Positions 41,542-50,663 of a stretch of 64,000 nucleotides of DNA are shown piece by piece. Each line of letters opens with the position of its first letter. The first letter of the stretch is position 1. The position numbers and the translations under genes were made by a program. This stretch comes from Halovenus marina (lineage in GTDB: Archaea > Halobacteriota > Halobacteria > Halobacteriales > Haloarculaceae): contig NZ_JBLKNZ010000001.1 of assembly GCF_051414115.1 (NCBI RefSeq), forward strand, positions 806,001 to 870,000, in the 5' to 3' direction. The notes beneath the pieces were generated by a model that made no database searches, was not told where the DNA came from, and saw only the letters and a program-made list of their open reading frames with translations.

Positions 41542-42126
41542 TCAATCTGCCGTGGAAACCGTACAGGCAGGGACTGCCTCTGGATACGATTCGACGCCTG
41601 CGTATTCGACGAGATCTGTTCCGAGCGTCTCGACACGATCGAGCAGACTCTCATCCGTCAACTGTCCACCCTCGAAGGCGTCGTGTGCGTTCGGGATTGC
41701 GACCTGATGTGGGAGCACCCACGCGTCCAGTGCACGAGCGACCGAGCGGAGGTGTTCCAGTGCAGGGGTCGGAAATCCGCCTCCAGAGACGACGAGCAGG
41801 CCCACCGTCGTCTCCTCGAACTCGTCGAACCCACAGTAATCGAGTGCTGTCTTCAGCGTCGACGAGTACGACCCGTGATACATCGGTGTCCCCAGCAGAA
41901 CTGCATCTGCGTCCTGTACGCGCTGACGGAGGGTCTCCGCGTCGCCAGCATCGGTTTGGTCTGGATCGAACACCGGCAGGTCCAGTTCGGTCAGGTCGAG
42001 AAGTTCTGTCGTTGCACCGCGTGTTTCTGCTGCTGTGAGGGTCTGCTCGAGCGCACTGCGTGTGTGGCTTCCGTCGCGCTGACTGCCACAGAGTGCGACG
42101 ACATGTTTGCTATCAGTTACGTTCAT
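41542..42126 (-). CDS. NADPH-dependent FMN reductase family protein
   Basis: A 194-residue flavodoxin-fold oxidoreductase. The FMN phosphate loop is CGSQRDGSHTRSAL (about 13-26), and LLGTPMYHGSYSSTLKTALDY with GGGFPTPALEHLRSV are the other conserved parts. It would use NAD(P)H to reduce flavin or quinone-like substrates. A TATA box CTTTAACT sits about 28 nt before the ATG on the minus strand, again a leaderless gene. It is located between the zinc microprotein and the HTH regulator. Confidence 0.88.
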   Translation of the reverse strand: MNVTDSKHVVALCGSQRDGSHTRSALEQTLTAAETRGATTELLDLTELDLPVFDPDQTDAGDAETLRQRVQDADAVLLGTPMYHGSYSSTLKTALDYCGFDEFEETTVGLLVVSGGGFPTPALEHLRSVARALDAWVLPHQVAIPNAHDAFEGGQLTDESLLDRVETLGTDLVEYAGVESYPEAVPACTVSTAD

Positions 42127-42200
42127 CGGTGATAGAATACCACGGACGGTTTCCAGTTAAAGACTTGGTGAATTGAGTTCCAGTAAAATAGCGTATGTTT

Positions 42201-43124
42201 TCACTCGCCGTGGCTCGCGGTCACGGTGAGCGTCTCGTCGACGACGAACGTCAGTGGTTTGTCGGTATCTACGATGGCGACTTCGGCGTGCACTGGATCC
42301 GCCTGCACGCTGACCGCCGCTTCGTCGACGACGAAGCCGAGACTCCACAGCGGTCGGTCGCGGATGCGGATGTCGGCGTCGTGGAGCCGTGCTGTGACCG
42401 CCGGCCGCGTCAGGAGAACGACCCCGGCGGGGATGAAACTGTAGAAGCTACAGTGCTCGCAATCGACCGAGACGAGCACGGGGTGGTTGCGCGCGAAATA
42501 CTCATCGTAGCGCTCCAGTTGTTCGATGACGCCGATACAGGTCCCCTGATCGGTGACACTGCTTGCGAGTTCGCGCTCGACCCGGCCAGCACAGAACGGG
42601 CACACGCCGTCGAGCGCACATGACCAGACGAGTCGCGTCCGCCGGTCGAACGCCTCGACGACGGCGCTCGGGTCTCTGCTTGCGGTGCCGCCGGGGTCGA
42701 AGGGCCACTCCAGCGCGCGGTTCCCGCAGTCTGGACACCGGACCCGGGCGATGAAATCCGTCCCGTACTCGAAGGCGAGCGACGACCCACACTCCCGACA
42801 GGTCTCGTCGAGTTCAGTCGGCCCGACGGTGGCCTGCTCGTGAAAGACGCCGCTCTGGATCGCATCCAGCACGCGGTGACCGGGGTACTGGAGTTCGTAG
42901 CCACTGTCGGTTTCGGCGACGAAGTGGTCCTGCAGTTCCGAGAGATGATAGGTGAAACTCCCGGAATCGCGTTCGTTCACCGCCTTGCGGAGGTCCGAGA
43001 ACGACAGCGAAAACTCGGGTGCCTCCCACAGTGCGAGCAGGATTTCGAGTCGGAGGTCGTGACCGAGCGTCTTGAACGCCGATTCGGCGTCGGTCACGAC
43101 GCCATCTTCCTCCCTGTTGCTCAT
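42201..43124 (-). CDS. HTH regulator with zinc ribbons (ArsR-like)
   Basis: A 307-residue protein. Residues 15-85 form a winged helix (FKTLGHDLRLEILLALWEAPE...SGSFTYHLSELQDHFV) like ArsR/DUF7347-type haloarchaeal regulators. Then there are two cysteine clusters, CRECG...CPDCG and CPFC...CEHC, suggesting zinc ribbons, and a C-terminal beta-rich domain. It is divergent from the formate dehydrogenase-like operon with 140 bp between them, which makes it a candidate regulator of that operon. ATG at 43124 lies 27 nt from its TATA box. Confidence 0.8.
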   Translation of the reverse strand: MSNREEDGVVTDAESAFKTLGHDLRLEILLALWEAPEFSLSFSDLRKAVNERDSGSFTYHLSELQDHFVAETDSGYELQYPGHRVLDAIQSGVFHEQATVGPTELDETCRECGSSLAFEYGTDFIARVRCPDCGNRALEWPFDPGGTASRDPSAVVEAFDRRTRLVWSCALDGVCPFCAGRVERELASSVTDQGTCIGVIEQLERYDEYFARNHPVLVSVDCEHCSFYSFIPAGVVLLTRPAVTARLHDADIRIRDRPLWSLGFVVDEAAVSVQADPVHAEVAIVDTDKPLTFVVDETLTVTASHGE

Positions 43125-43145
43125 GCGTACCACCCCGTGCTGTTC

Positions 43146-43244
43146 GATATAAAAATTGGCCATCGCTTTTCGGGTCGCCTGTCCAAACCAGCGACCACGG
43201 ACGACCTGATCGCACTCCCCTCGGTGCTCCCGGGAGTTTATTAG
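43146..43244. promoter_or_regulatory. Divergent promoter pair, regulator / formate dehydrogenase operon
   Basis: On the minus strand AATTTTTATATC (43146-43157) is 27 nt from the regulator start. On the plus strand TTTATTAG (43237-43244) is about 25 nt from the GTG at 43265. Both genes would be leaderless. About 80 bp lie between the boxes for operator sites; no clear palindrome was found in them. Confidence 0.6.
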
Positions 43245-43264
43245 CGTCGCTCCAGTGAGTCTAC

Positions 43265-44743
43265 GTGACACGATATCAGATGACATCTACACGATCTGTG
43301 ATACGGGTTTCTGCAGGCGCGGACGCCGCACCGCTGGCCGAGAGAGCGACGACCTCGTGGGAGATACGCGAGGTCGGACCGACCGGCTACGCGGCGCTCG
43401 AACCGCTCGTCTGTCTCACCCGCGGCAGCGAGACGGCACTCTACAGGCAGTGTTCCAGCAGTCGAATGAAAACGATCGCAGCAGCCTGTCTGGAGAGCGG
43501 CGATATCGCCGGTGCCGGACCACGCGCAGTCGCCGACCACGACCCGGACCCTGCGGGCTTTCCCCCGTCGGACGTCTTCCCGGGAGTCAGCGCTGTCCTC
43601 GGCGGCTGTGGCTGGCGTCGGCCCACGAGCGTCGACGACCACGAGCGCGCTGGCGGGTTCGTCGACCCACCGACTGCGGACGTGTTCGACACCGGTGACA
43701 GCCTGCTGGGCCGTGGCTGGAGCGACTGGGCACACGACGAACCGGTCGTCGATTCCTGGGAACAGGCCACGGCGGCGGACGGACGTCCCACGGTGGTGGT
43801 CAACGGTCACGACACCCCGGCGGATCGCCTGTTGCTCGAAAGCGCCCCGTTCGAGGCCCTCGACGGCGCGAACGCGCTCGCGCGAGCGGTCGACGCCGAA
43901 CGCGTCGTGGTCTATTGCTCCGAGGCCGACGAGCGCGCGCTCGACGTCGCGACCGAAGCCGTCGACCTCTTCCCCGACCCGGCCGCGCCGATGGATATCG
44001 TCGCCGGGGAGGACGTCTACCGAGCGGGGGAGCCGACGATGGCAATCGAAGACATCGAGGGGAACCACCGCCTCGAAGCCCGCCGCCGACCGCCCGGGCC
44101 GCCTGTGTTCGGTCTCGACGGCCAGCCGACGCTGGTTCACACGCCCCGGACGATGGCACACCTCGCCGTCTCGCTCCGCGGGGAGGTCCCTCGAACGCGC
44201 GTCGTCACCGTCGAGGGGGACGTCGACGCGACGGCGACGCTCGAACTGCCCGAATCGGCGACACTCGACGACGCCATCGACGCCGTCGGTGTCGACGGGC
44301 AGTTCAAAGCCGCTTGCGTCGGCGGACGATTCGGGGGGCTGACCGACTCGCTCGCGACCACACTCGACCCCGAGTCGCTCACAGCGGCCGGTCTCGGAAC
44401 GGACGGAATCATCAACGTCCTCTCGGAGGATCAGTGTCTGCTCTCCTTTATCGGCAAGCGGGCGTCGTTCGGCGCGGACGCAAACTGCGGGCGGTGTGTC
44501 CCCTGTCGTGAGGGGACGACACAACTCGCGGAACTGCTCCGTGACGTCTACGACGGCCAGTACGACAGAGCGACGATCGATGAACTGACCGACGTGATGG
44601 CGACGACGAGCCTCTGTGCGTTCGGCGTCGCCGCCGCACGGCCCGTCGAAACTGCACTCGCAACGTTCGAGAGCGAAATCGAAGCACACGCAGACGGACG
44701 CTGTCCGGCAGGCACCTGTTCGGACCCCATGGAGGCACGATGA
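43265..44743 (+). CDS. NuoF-like subunit of formate dehydrogenase, FMN site degenerate
   Basis: A 492-residue NuoF-like protein. The C-terminal N3-type [4Fe-4S] site is intact: CGRCVPCREGT with C408, C411, C414 and the last cysteine C451 in SLCAFG. The fold can be followed through GRGWSDWAHD (about 149) and VVVNGHDTPADR (about 178-189), but the FMN loop GRGGAGFPTG and the NAD motif NGDEGDPGAFMDR of true NuoF are not conserved. The N-terminal 110 residues resemble the ferredoxin-like extension of NuoF proteins in formate dehydrogenases and hydrogenases. It may transmit electrons only through its Fe-S cluster. The GTG start is placed by the TATA box; ATG at 43280 is possible. Confidence 0.75.
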   Translation: MTRYQMTSTRSVIRVSAGADAAPLAERATTSWEIREVGPTGYAALEPLVCLTRGSETALYRQCSSSRMKTIAAACLESGDIAGAGPRAVADHDPDPAGFPPSDVFPGVSAVLGGCGWRRPTSVDDHERAGGFVDPPTADVFDTGDSLLGRGWSDWAHDEPVVDSWEQATAADGRPTVVVNGHDTPADRLLLESAPFEALDGANALARAVDAERVVVYCSEADERALDVATEAVDLFPDPAAPMDIVAGEDVYRAGEPTMAIEDIEGNHRLEARRRPPGPPVFGLDGQPTLVHTPRTMAHLAVSLRGEVPRTRVVTVEGDVDATATLELPESATLDDAIDAVGVDGQFKAACVGGRFGGLTDSLATTLDPESLTAAGLGTDGIINVLSEDQCLLSFIGKRASFGADANCGRCVPCREGTTQLAELLRDVYDGQYDRATIDELTDVMATTSLCAFGVAAARPVETALATFESEIEAHADGRCPAGTCSDPMEAR

Positions 44744-45669
44744 GTCTCGACCACACCACCGACGCACCACCGCTGACAGAACGTATCGCACCGGGCACCG
44801 CGACTGACCCGCCAGTCGAGACGGGAGCAACCGACGGCGACGTGACCGTCACCGTCGACGGCGACGAGGTGACTGTCCCCGCCGGAAGCACGCTGCTCGA
44901 CGCCATCGAAGCGACCGACACCGACGAAACGGTTCCCGCGCTGTGTCACTATGGGCGAGAGGGGATCGGTCATCGGTCGGAGTGTCGCACCTGCATGGTC
45001 GAGACGGAGCGTGCGGGCGTCGTCCCCTCGTGCAGTCGCTCGGCCCGCGACGGCGACGTGGTCAGCACTGACACAGACGACGCGGCGACCGCCCGCAGCG
45101 TCAATCTCGACCTCGTTCTCTCTGACCACAACCTGCGCTGTACGACCTGCGGAAAGAACGGCCGCTGTGAGCTACAGGACGCAGCAATCGACCAGGACGT
45201 CGACGAACCGCGCTACGGCGTCCTCGACGACCGCGACGCCTACGAACCGCTCGACGACTCCTCGTCGTTCATCCAGATCGACCGCAACAAGTGCATCCTC
45301 TGTAACCGTTGTGTCGAGGCCTGCAACGACGTGCAGGTCGAGGGCGTCCTCCGGATGGAGGGCAGCGGCACGGACACCAGGATTGGCTTCCAGAGCGACG
45401 CCGAGACGATGGACGACTCGACCTGCGTCTCCTGTGGCCACTGCGCGACGGTCTGTCCGACCGGTGCGCTCGTCGAGAAGGGCATCGAGGACGCGACCAC
45501 CATTCCGCTGCCCGGATTCACACAGAAAAACAGCATCGGACGGACCTACGAGAGCGAGCACCGCTCGAAGGGGCCGATGACGCCGAAAAAGCGCGACGAG
45601 ATGCCCGAACAGGCCAAAGGCGAACCAGCCAAGACAGAACGGTCTCCCGAGGGGAGGGAGTGGCCATGA
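44740..45669 (+). CDS. NuoG/HoxU-like iron-sulfur subunit
   Basis: A 309-residue electron-transfer protein. The order is: [2Fe-2S] ferredoxin domain (CHYGREGIGHRSECRTCMVE ... PSC, about 69-102), NuoG-type HxxxCxxCxxxxxC motif (HNLRCTTCGKNGRC), then two [4Fe-4S] sites (CILCNRCVEAC and CVSCGHCATVC). This equals the N-terminal third of NuoG or the HoxU subunit. It would wire the molybdopterin subunit to the NuoF-like protein. A lysine/glutamate-rich tail follows. It overlaps both neighbours by 4 bp. Confidence 0.88.
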   Translation: MSLDHTTDAPPLTERIAPGTATDPPVETGATDGDVTVTVDGDEVTVPAGSTLLDAIEATDTDETVPALCHYGREGIGHRSECRTCMVETERAGVVPSCSRSARDGDVVSTDTDDAATARSVNLDLVLSDHNLRCTTCGKNGRCELQDAAIDQDVDEPRYGVLDDRDAYEPLDDSSSFIQIDRNKCILCNRCVEACNDVQVEGVLRMEGSGTDTRIGFQSDAETMDDSTCVSCGHCATVCPTGALVEKGIEDATTIPLPGFTQKNSIGRTYESEHRSKGPMTPKKRDEMPEQAKGEPAKTERSPEGREWP

Positions 45670-47966
45670 GCGACGAACGTGATGGAACCGTCAGCGGCGT
45701 CGCCAACTACATGGAGCGAGCGAAAGAGCAGGCCCTCCAGAACGTCGAACACGTCGCAGAGGGCGTCGCGGCCGAAACCCTCTCCGAGGGGAAACTCTTC
45801 GAGATTGCACAGTCAATTGGCGACAAACGTCTCGAAGAGCTGAACGTCGCCGATACGACCTGTGGCTACTGCGCCGTCGGCTGTCGGTTCGACCTGTACT
45901 CCGACGGCGAGGAGATTCTCGCTGCCCGCCCGACCGAGGCGGAGGATGCCCCGATAAACGGCATCTCCACCTGTGTCAAGGGCAAGTTCGGCTACGACTT
46001 CATCAACTCCGACGACCGACTGACGGAACCGCTCGTCAGAGACGAGAACGGTCAGTTCCGCACGGCATCCTGGAACGAGGCCCTGCAGCGAGTTGTCGAC
46101 GGTCTCGGCGAAATTAGAGACGACCACGGCGGCGAGTCGCTCGCCCTGATCGCCTCCTCGAAGGCGACCAACGAGGAGAACTACCTGATGGGCAAGTTCG
46201 CCCGGCAGGTGCTCGGCACGAACAGCGTCGACAACTGCAACCGGCTCTGCCACTCCTCGACGGTCGCCGGACTGGCGCGCACCTATGGCTACGGGGCGGC
46301 ATCGGTCAGCGTCAGGGATCTGGAACAGACCGACTGCTATCTGCTGACCGGGTCGAACACGACCGAGGCCCATCCTGTTCTCGCCACGCGGATCAAACAG
46401 AACGTCCGCGACGGTGCCGACCTGCTCGTGTTCGACCCTCGCGAGATACAGATCGCCGAGTACGCAACCCAGTACAGTCAGATCAAGCCGGGCTACGACG
46501 CGGCGTGGATAAACGGCATCACGCGACATCTAATCGAAAACGACCTGTACGACGAGGAGTTCGTCGCACAGCGAACGACGGGATTCGAGGACGTCAAAGA
46601 ATCTGTGCAGGAGTTCACCCCCGAGCGCGTCGAGGAGATAACCGGCCTCCCGCCCGCGGAAATCGCCTCTGCTGCCGAAACGATCGCTGCGGCCGACACC
46701 TGCGTCTTCGGGTGGACGCTCGGACTGACCGAACACTCACACGGCACCGAGAACGTCATCGCGATGGCGAACCTCGCGGCCATCACCGGCAACCTCGGCA
46801 AACCCGGAACGGGCGTCTCCCCGTTCCGCGGGCAGAACAACGTCCAGGGCGGCGGCGGCGACATGGGGCCGCTCCCGGACAACTTCCCCGGCTATCAGGA
46901 CATCGCTGACGGCGAGATTCGGGCGAAGTTCGAGGACGCCTGGGACTGTGACATCTCGCCGGAGTACGGCCATTACACCACGCAGATGTTTCTCGCCGCC
47001 GACCGGAACGACGTTCGCGGAATGTACATTATCGGCGAGAACGCGGCTCTCTCGGAACCGGGGATCACCCACGCTGGCGAGGTGCTCGAAGACCTCTATT
47101 TCCTCGTCGTGCAGGACCTCTTCCTCAACGAGACGGCCGAGTACGCCGACGTCGTCCTGCCAGCCTGCTCCTTCGTCGAGAAGACGGGCACGTTCACCAA
47201 CACCGACAGGACGGTGCAGATGGTCAAGCAGGTGATGGAGCCAAAGGGCAACTCGCGGCCGGACTGGAAGATTCTGCAGGACCTGGCAAATCGCATGGGC
47301 CGGGAGTGGAACTACGCCTCCACTGCCGATATCATGGAGGAGGTCAACTCGCTGACGCCGATCTACGGCGGCGTGACACACGAGCGCGTCGACGCCGAGG
47401 GCGGCCTCCAGTGGCCCTGCTGGGACGAGGACCACCCGGGCACGACGCGCCTGTACGAGGAGGAGTTCAACACCGAAGACGGAAAGGCGAATCTGGAGGG
47501 TGTCGGGTTCAGCGAACCCGCAGAGACCCCCGACGAGACGTACCCGCTCACGCTGACGACCGGACGGGTGCTCTACCAGTACCACACGGGGACGATGACC
47601 CACCGCGAGGAGGGGATCATGGAGTACACGCCGAGTGACTTTGTCGAGATCAACCCCGAGACGGCGGATACCCACGGTATCGAGGGAGGCGACATGGTGA
47701 CGGTCACCTCACGGCGCGGCGAGATCACCGTCCCGGCGCAGGTCACCGACCGCGTCGGAGCCGATACCGTCTTCGTCCCGATCCACTTCGCCGAGAGCGC
47801 CGTCAACCGCCTGACTGACGAGGAACACCTCGACCCGGACGCCGCGACGCCGGAGTACAAGGTCTCGGCCGTTCGCATCGAGCCAGCAGACCAGGCGGGA
47901 CAGAACACCACGGACGGCACGCGTCCAGACAGTGAACCCGGAGAGCCAGCGGAGGGTGACGACTGA
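45666..47966 (+). CDS. fdhA: Formate dehydrogenase-like molybdopterin subunit
   Basis: A 766-residue member of the DMSO-reductase family. The N-terminal [4Fe-4S] site is CGYCAVGC (C66, C69, C73) plus C103 in STCVKGKFGYDF. The metal-ligand cysteine is C195 in NRLCHSSTVAGL, followed by the histidine that formate dehydrogenases share. The MGD-binding and C-terminal molydopterin dinucleotide domains are complete (LTTGRVLYQYHTGTMTHR). It is cysteine- and not selenocysteine-based. Formate to CO2 is the likely reaction, but nitrate-type or other oxidoreductase activity is not excluded by sequence. It begins inside the stop of the NuoG-like gene. Confidence 0.88.
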   Translation: MSDERDGTVSGVANYMERAKEQALQNVEHVAEGVAAETLSEGKLFEIAQSIGDKRLEELNVADTTCGYCAVGCRFDLYSDGEEILAARPTEAEDAPINGISTCVKGKFGYDFINSDDRLTEPLVRDENGQFRTASWNEALQRVVDGLGEIRDDHGGESLALIASSKATNEENYLMGKFARQVLGTNSVDNCNRLCHSSTVAGLARTYGYGAASVSVRDLEQTDCYLLTGSNTTEAHPVLATRIKQNVRDGADLLVFDPREIQIAEYATQYSQIKPGYDAAWINGITRHLIENDLYDEEFVAQRTTGFEDVKESVQEFTPERVEEITGLPPAEIASAAETIAAADTCVFGWTLGLTEHSHGTENVIAMANLAAITGNLGKPGTGVSPFRGQNNVQGGGGDMGPLPDNFPGYQDIADGEIRAKFEDAWDCDISPEYGHYTTQMFLAADRNDVRGMYIIGENAALSEPGITHAGEVLEDLYFLVVQDLFLNETAEYADVVLPACSFVEKTGTFTNTDRTVQMVKQVMEPKGNSRPDWKILQDLANRMGREWNYASTADIMEEVNSLTPIYGGVTHERVDAEGGLQWPCWDEDHPGTTRLYEEEFNTEDGKANLEGVGFSEPAETPDETYPLTLTTGRVLYQYHTGTMTHREEGIMEYTPSDFVEINPETADTHGIEGGDMVTVTSRRGEITVPAQVTDRVGADTVFVPIHFAESAVNRLTDEEHLDPDAATPEYKVSAVRIEPADQAGQNTTDGTRPDSEPGEPAEGDD

Positions 47967-48562
47967 TGGCCGAGCCGACCTCCTCGCACCCCGAGGACGC
48001 CACGCTCGGCGGTGCGTCGGCGGAGACCGAACCCGGCGAGCGGGCGCTCCGGGAGGCGCTCGGGAAACACGGCGACCGACTCGCGGAGGCGGTGGAGGCG
48101 ACCGACGAAGTCGACGACCTGCTCGCGACCGCCATCCTGATCGTCGCGAGCGCCGACGAGGCGGAAGTCGAGAACGTCACCGAATCGCTCGCTGCGCTGG
48201 TCGAAGCTGGCGACGGACTCCTCACCGACGACACCGCTGATCTCGCGGCGACGGTCGGGGAGAGCGCGGCGGATCTGGACGATGCGCTCGCGCTCTTGCT
48301 CGATCTCCAGCAGTCCGGCGACCTTGAAGACCTGCTGGAGACCGCTCGCGTCCTCGCCGTCCTCGACATCGACGAGGAGACGGCACAGGGGCTGAACCGG
48401 CTTCTGGGTGCCGTCGGCGAGGCCGAACGGTCGATTCAGGACGAGTCCGAGAGCGGACTGCTCGATTCGCTCCGCTCGCTCGGAGGCAAGGAGGTTCGCG
48501 ACGGCGTCCGGTTCCTGGTCGAGTTGCTCCGGGGACTCGGCGATAGCTCGAACGGGAAATGA
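47966..48562 (+). CDS. DUF1641 family protein
   Basis: A 198-residue, helical, acidic protein without cysteines. DUF1641 proteins accompany formate dehydrogenase genes in many bacteria and archaea; the role is not known. Segments DDLLATAILIVASADEAEVENVTESLA and LEDLLETARVLAVLDIDEETAQGLNRLLGAVGEAE match this family type. The start overlaps the fdhA stop and the end overlaps the next gene by 4 bp, so it is part of the same translational unit. Confidence 0.78.
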   Translation: MAEPTSSHPEDATLGGASAETEPGERALREALGKHGDRLAEAVEATDEVDDLLATAILIVASADEAEVENVTESLAALVEAGDGLLTDDTADLAATVGESAADLDDALALLLDLQQSGDLEDLLETARVLAVLDIDEETAQGLNRLLGAVGEAERSIQDESESGLLDSLRSLGGKEVRDGVRFLVELLRGLGDSSNGK

Positions 48563-50526
48563 GCGACCAGAGGGCGGACCTCGACCCGGAGGAGACCGAG
48601 TCAGATACGGTCTGTCCGCGCTGTGCCGTCGGCTGTCGACTCGAACGGGGCGAGGAGGATCGAGCGGTCGGCCACAGCGGCCCGGTGAACCGAAACGGCC
48701 GCCTCTGTGCGAGCGGGATCCGGGCCTTCGAGCAAGACGGCGAACGACTCACACAGCCACAGGTTCGCCGCGACGGTGAACTCGTCGCGACATCGTGGGA
48801 GCGAGCGTATCGCCGCATCGTCGACGCACTCACTGCGATTTGCAACCGTGCCGGGCCGGACGCGCTCGCCTTTCTCGGCGCGCCCCAGTGTACGAACGAG
48901 GAGAACTACCTCCTGCAGAAACTGGCTCGGGTTCTCGGAACCAACAACGTCGACAACCGGTCACGGCTGTGTCACGCCGAAACCGCCGCGACACTCAGCG
49001 AGCGCGCGGGATGGCCCGCGTCGACGAACAGCCTCGACGACCTGCGCGAGGCGGAGACGATTCTCGTCGTCGGGGCCGACCCGGCCGCCCGCCAGCCAGT
49101 CGCGTTCAACTCTTCCGTCCGCCCGACGGTCGACGACGGCGCGACGCTCGTTCATATCGACCCGGTGGGATCGGAGACGACGCGACTCGCCGACATTCAC
49201 GTCTCCCCTCGGCCCGACACGGACGCGCTCGTCTGTGACCTCCTGAGCGCCCTGACCTACGAACGGGATGCCTTCGACGCCGAGTTCCTCGCGGCGCGGA
49301 CGAACGGAAGCGAGCGGTTCCTGGCGGATCTCGACGCCTTCGATACTGCGGCGGCCGCCGACGTCGCTGGCGTCGATCTCGACCGACTCAGAGACGTTGC
49401 GACCGCAATCGAGGGCAGTCGAACGGCGGCGATAACCGGAACCGGGATCGAGGGCGGTCCGGAGACGGTCAGCGCGCCCGATGCGCTGTTCAACCTGCTC
49501 GCGCTCACCGGGAATCTCGGTGCGCCCGGGACCGGCCTGCACGTGTTTCGCGGCCTCGTCAACGAACAGGGGGCGACCGACGCTGGCTGTGTGCCGGACA
49601 GACTCCCCGGACATCAGCCAGTCGACGACTCGGCCGTCCGCGAGCGGTTCGCACGCGAGTGGGGAGTCGGACCGCCCGAGTCCCCCGGACGTTCGGCCGA
49701 CGAGGCACTTGCGGCCTTCGGCAAGGAAATTCGCGCTGCAGTCGTTGTCGGCGAGAACCCAGCCGTCTCGAAGCACGACAGCGCGTGGCTCGAACAGCGA
49801 TTCGACGGCCTGGAGACCCTGGTCGTTCTCGACATCGCGGCGAGCGAGACGACGGCACACGCCGACGTGGTGTTGCCAGCGGCGCGACTGCTCGAAAAGC
49901 GGGGCACGGTGACGAATCTCGACCGACAGATACAGCCGCTCACGCCGGTCGAATCACTGCCACAGGGCGCACGGTCCGACTTCCGGATCCTGCGCGAACT
50001 CGGCGCGCGACTCGCCGAACGGACGCGGGGCGCTGGCGACCAGTTTGAGGGGCTGACTCCACAGTCTGCCCATCGGGAACTGAGTCGGCTCACCCCGATA
50101 TTCGAGTGGTCGGCGCTCGAATGCGGGTCGAGCTATCGCTGGCCGGGCGGCGAGGCTGTCCTGTACCGGGAGCGGTTCGCCACCTCGGACGGCAAGACGT
50201 CGCTGACGACAGTTCAGCCGGTCGTCGCCGCCCCGGAGTCGGACGAACTCCGACTCGTCGTCAGCGGTCGAGCGGGCGGCGACCGGCAGTCCGACGAGAC
50301 CGTACGACTCCACCCGGACGAGGCCGCCGAGCGCGATATCGAACGCGGCGACCGGGTCGTCCTCTCGAACTCGGAGACGTTCGTCACGGGACGGGCCGAA
50401 CCGAACGGGGACGTTCGACCCGGCACGGTCGCTCTCCATGCGACGCTTGCCGACCCGCTGCTCAGAGGCGACGAGGATACCGTCAGCGTCGAGTCCGTTG
50501 CGTCTGCCTCCAGCGGGCCTTCGTAG
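48559..50526 (+). CDS. Second molybdopterin oxidoreductase-like protein
   Basis: A 655-residue paralogue of FdhA. The [4Fe-4S] ligands are kept (C19, C22, C26 in CPRCAVGC and C50 in RLCASG), as is the CH pair at the metal position (C138 in SRLCHAETAATL). The MGD domains follow (GNLGAPGTGLHVFRGLVNEQG; VVLPAARLLEKRGTVTNLDRQIQ), and a short dinucleotide-binding domain closes the protein. It is about 110 residues shorter than FdhA, with a reduced N-terminus. Tight coupling to the fdh genes suggests a subunit or assembly partner, or an assimilatory nitrate-type enzyme. Confidence 0.8.
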   Translation: MSDQRADLDPEETESDTVCPRCAVGCRLERGEEDRAVGHSGPVNRNGRLCASGIRAFEQDGERLTQPQVRRDGELVATSWERAYRRIVDALTAICNRAGPDALAFLGAPQCTNEENYLLQKLARVLGTNNVDNRSRLCHAETAATLSERAGWPASTNSLDDLREAETILVVGADPAARQPVAFNSSVRPTVDDGATLVHIDPVGSETTRLADIHVSPRPDTDALVCDLLSALTYERDAFDAEFLAARTNGSERFLADLDAFDTAAAADVAGVDLDRLRDVATAIEGSRTAAITGTGIEGGPETVSAPDALFNLLALTGNLGAPGTGLHVFRGLVNEQGATDAGCVPDRLPGHQPVDDSAVRERFAREWGVGPPESPGRSADEALAAFGKEIRAAVVVGENPAVSKHDSAWLEQRFDGLETLVVLDIAASETTAHADVVLPAARLLEKRGTVTNLDRQIQPLTPVESLPQGARSDFRILRELGARLAERTRGAGDQFEGLTPQSAHRELSRLTPIFEWSALECGSSYRWPGGEAVLYRERFATSDGKTSLTTVQPVVAAPESDELRLVVSGRAGGDRQSDETVRLHPDEAAERDIERGDRVVLSNSETFVTGRAEPNGDVRPGTVALHATLADPLLRGDEDTVSVESVASASSGPS

Positions 50527-50663
50527 CATCGCCTCCTTGGTCTCGTGGCCTCCGTTCTCGCCGTCTTTCTCCAGTCTCGGTAAATCGACGCCATGATCAA
50601 ACGGCGACTCGACTAATCATCCACGACGCAACCGTCTTGACGCTCGTCGGCCAACGAGTGGGC

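Noticed and set aside
45309..45665. An extended N-terminus for FdhA
   Set aside because: The frame is open upstream but the sequence is arginine-rich antisense-like and overlaps the iron-sulfur subunit gene. ATG at 45666, in the ATGA overlap, fits the operon pattern.
46236..46265. Selenocysteine in the formate dehydrogenase
   Set aside because: The active-site codon is TGC (cysteine) and no in-frame TGA is found before the true stop.
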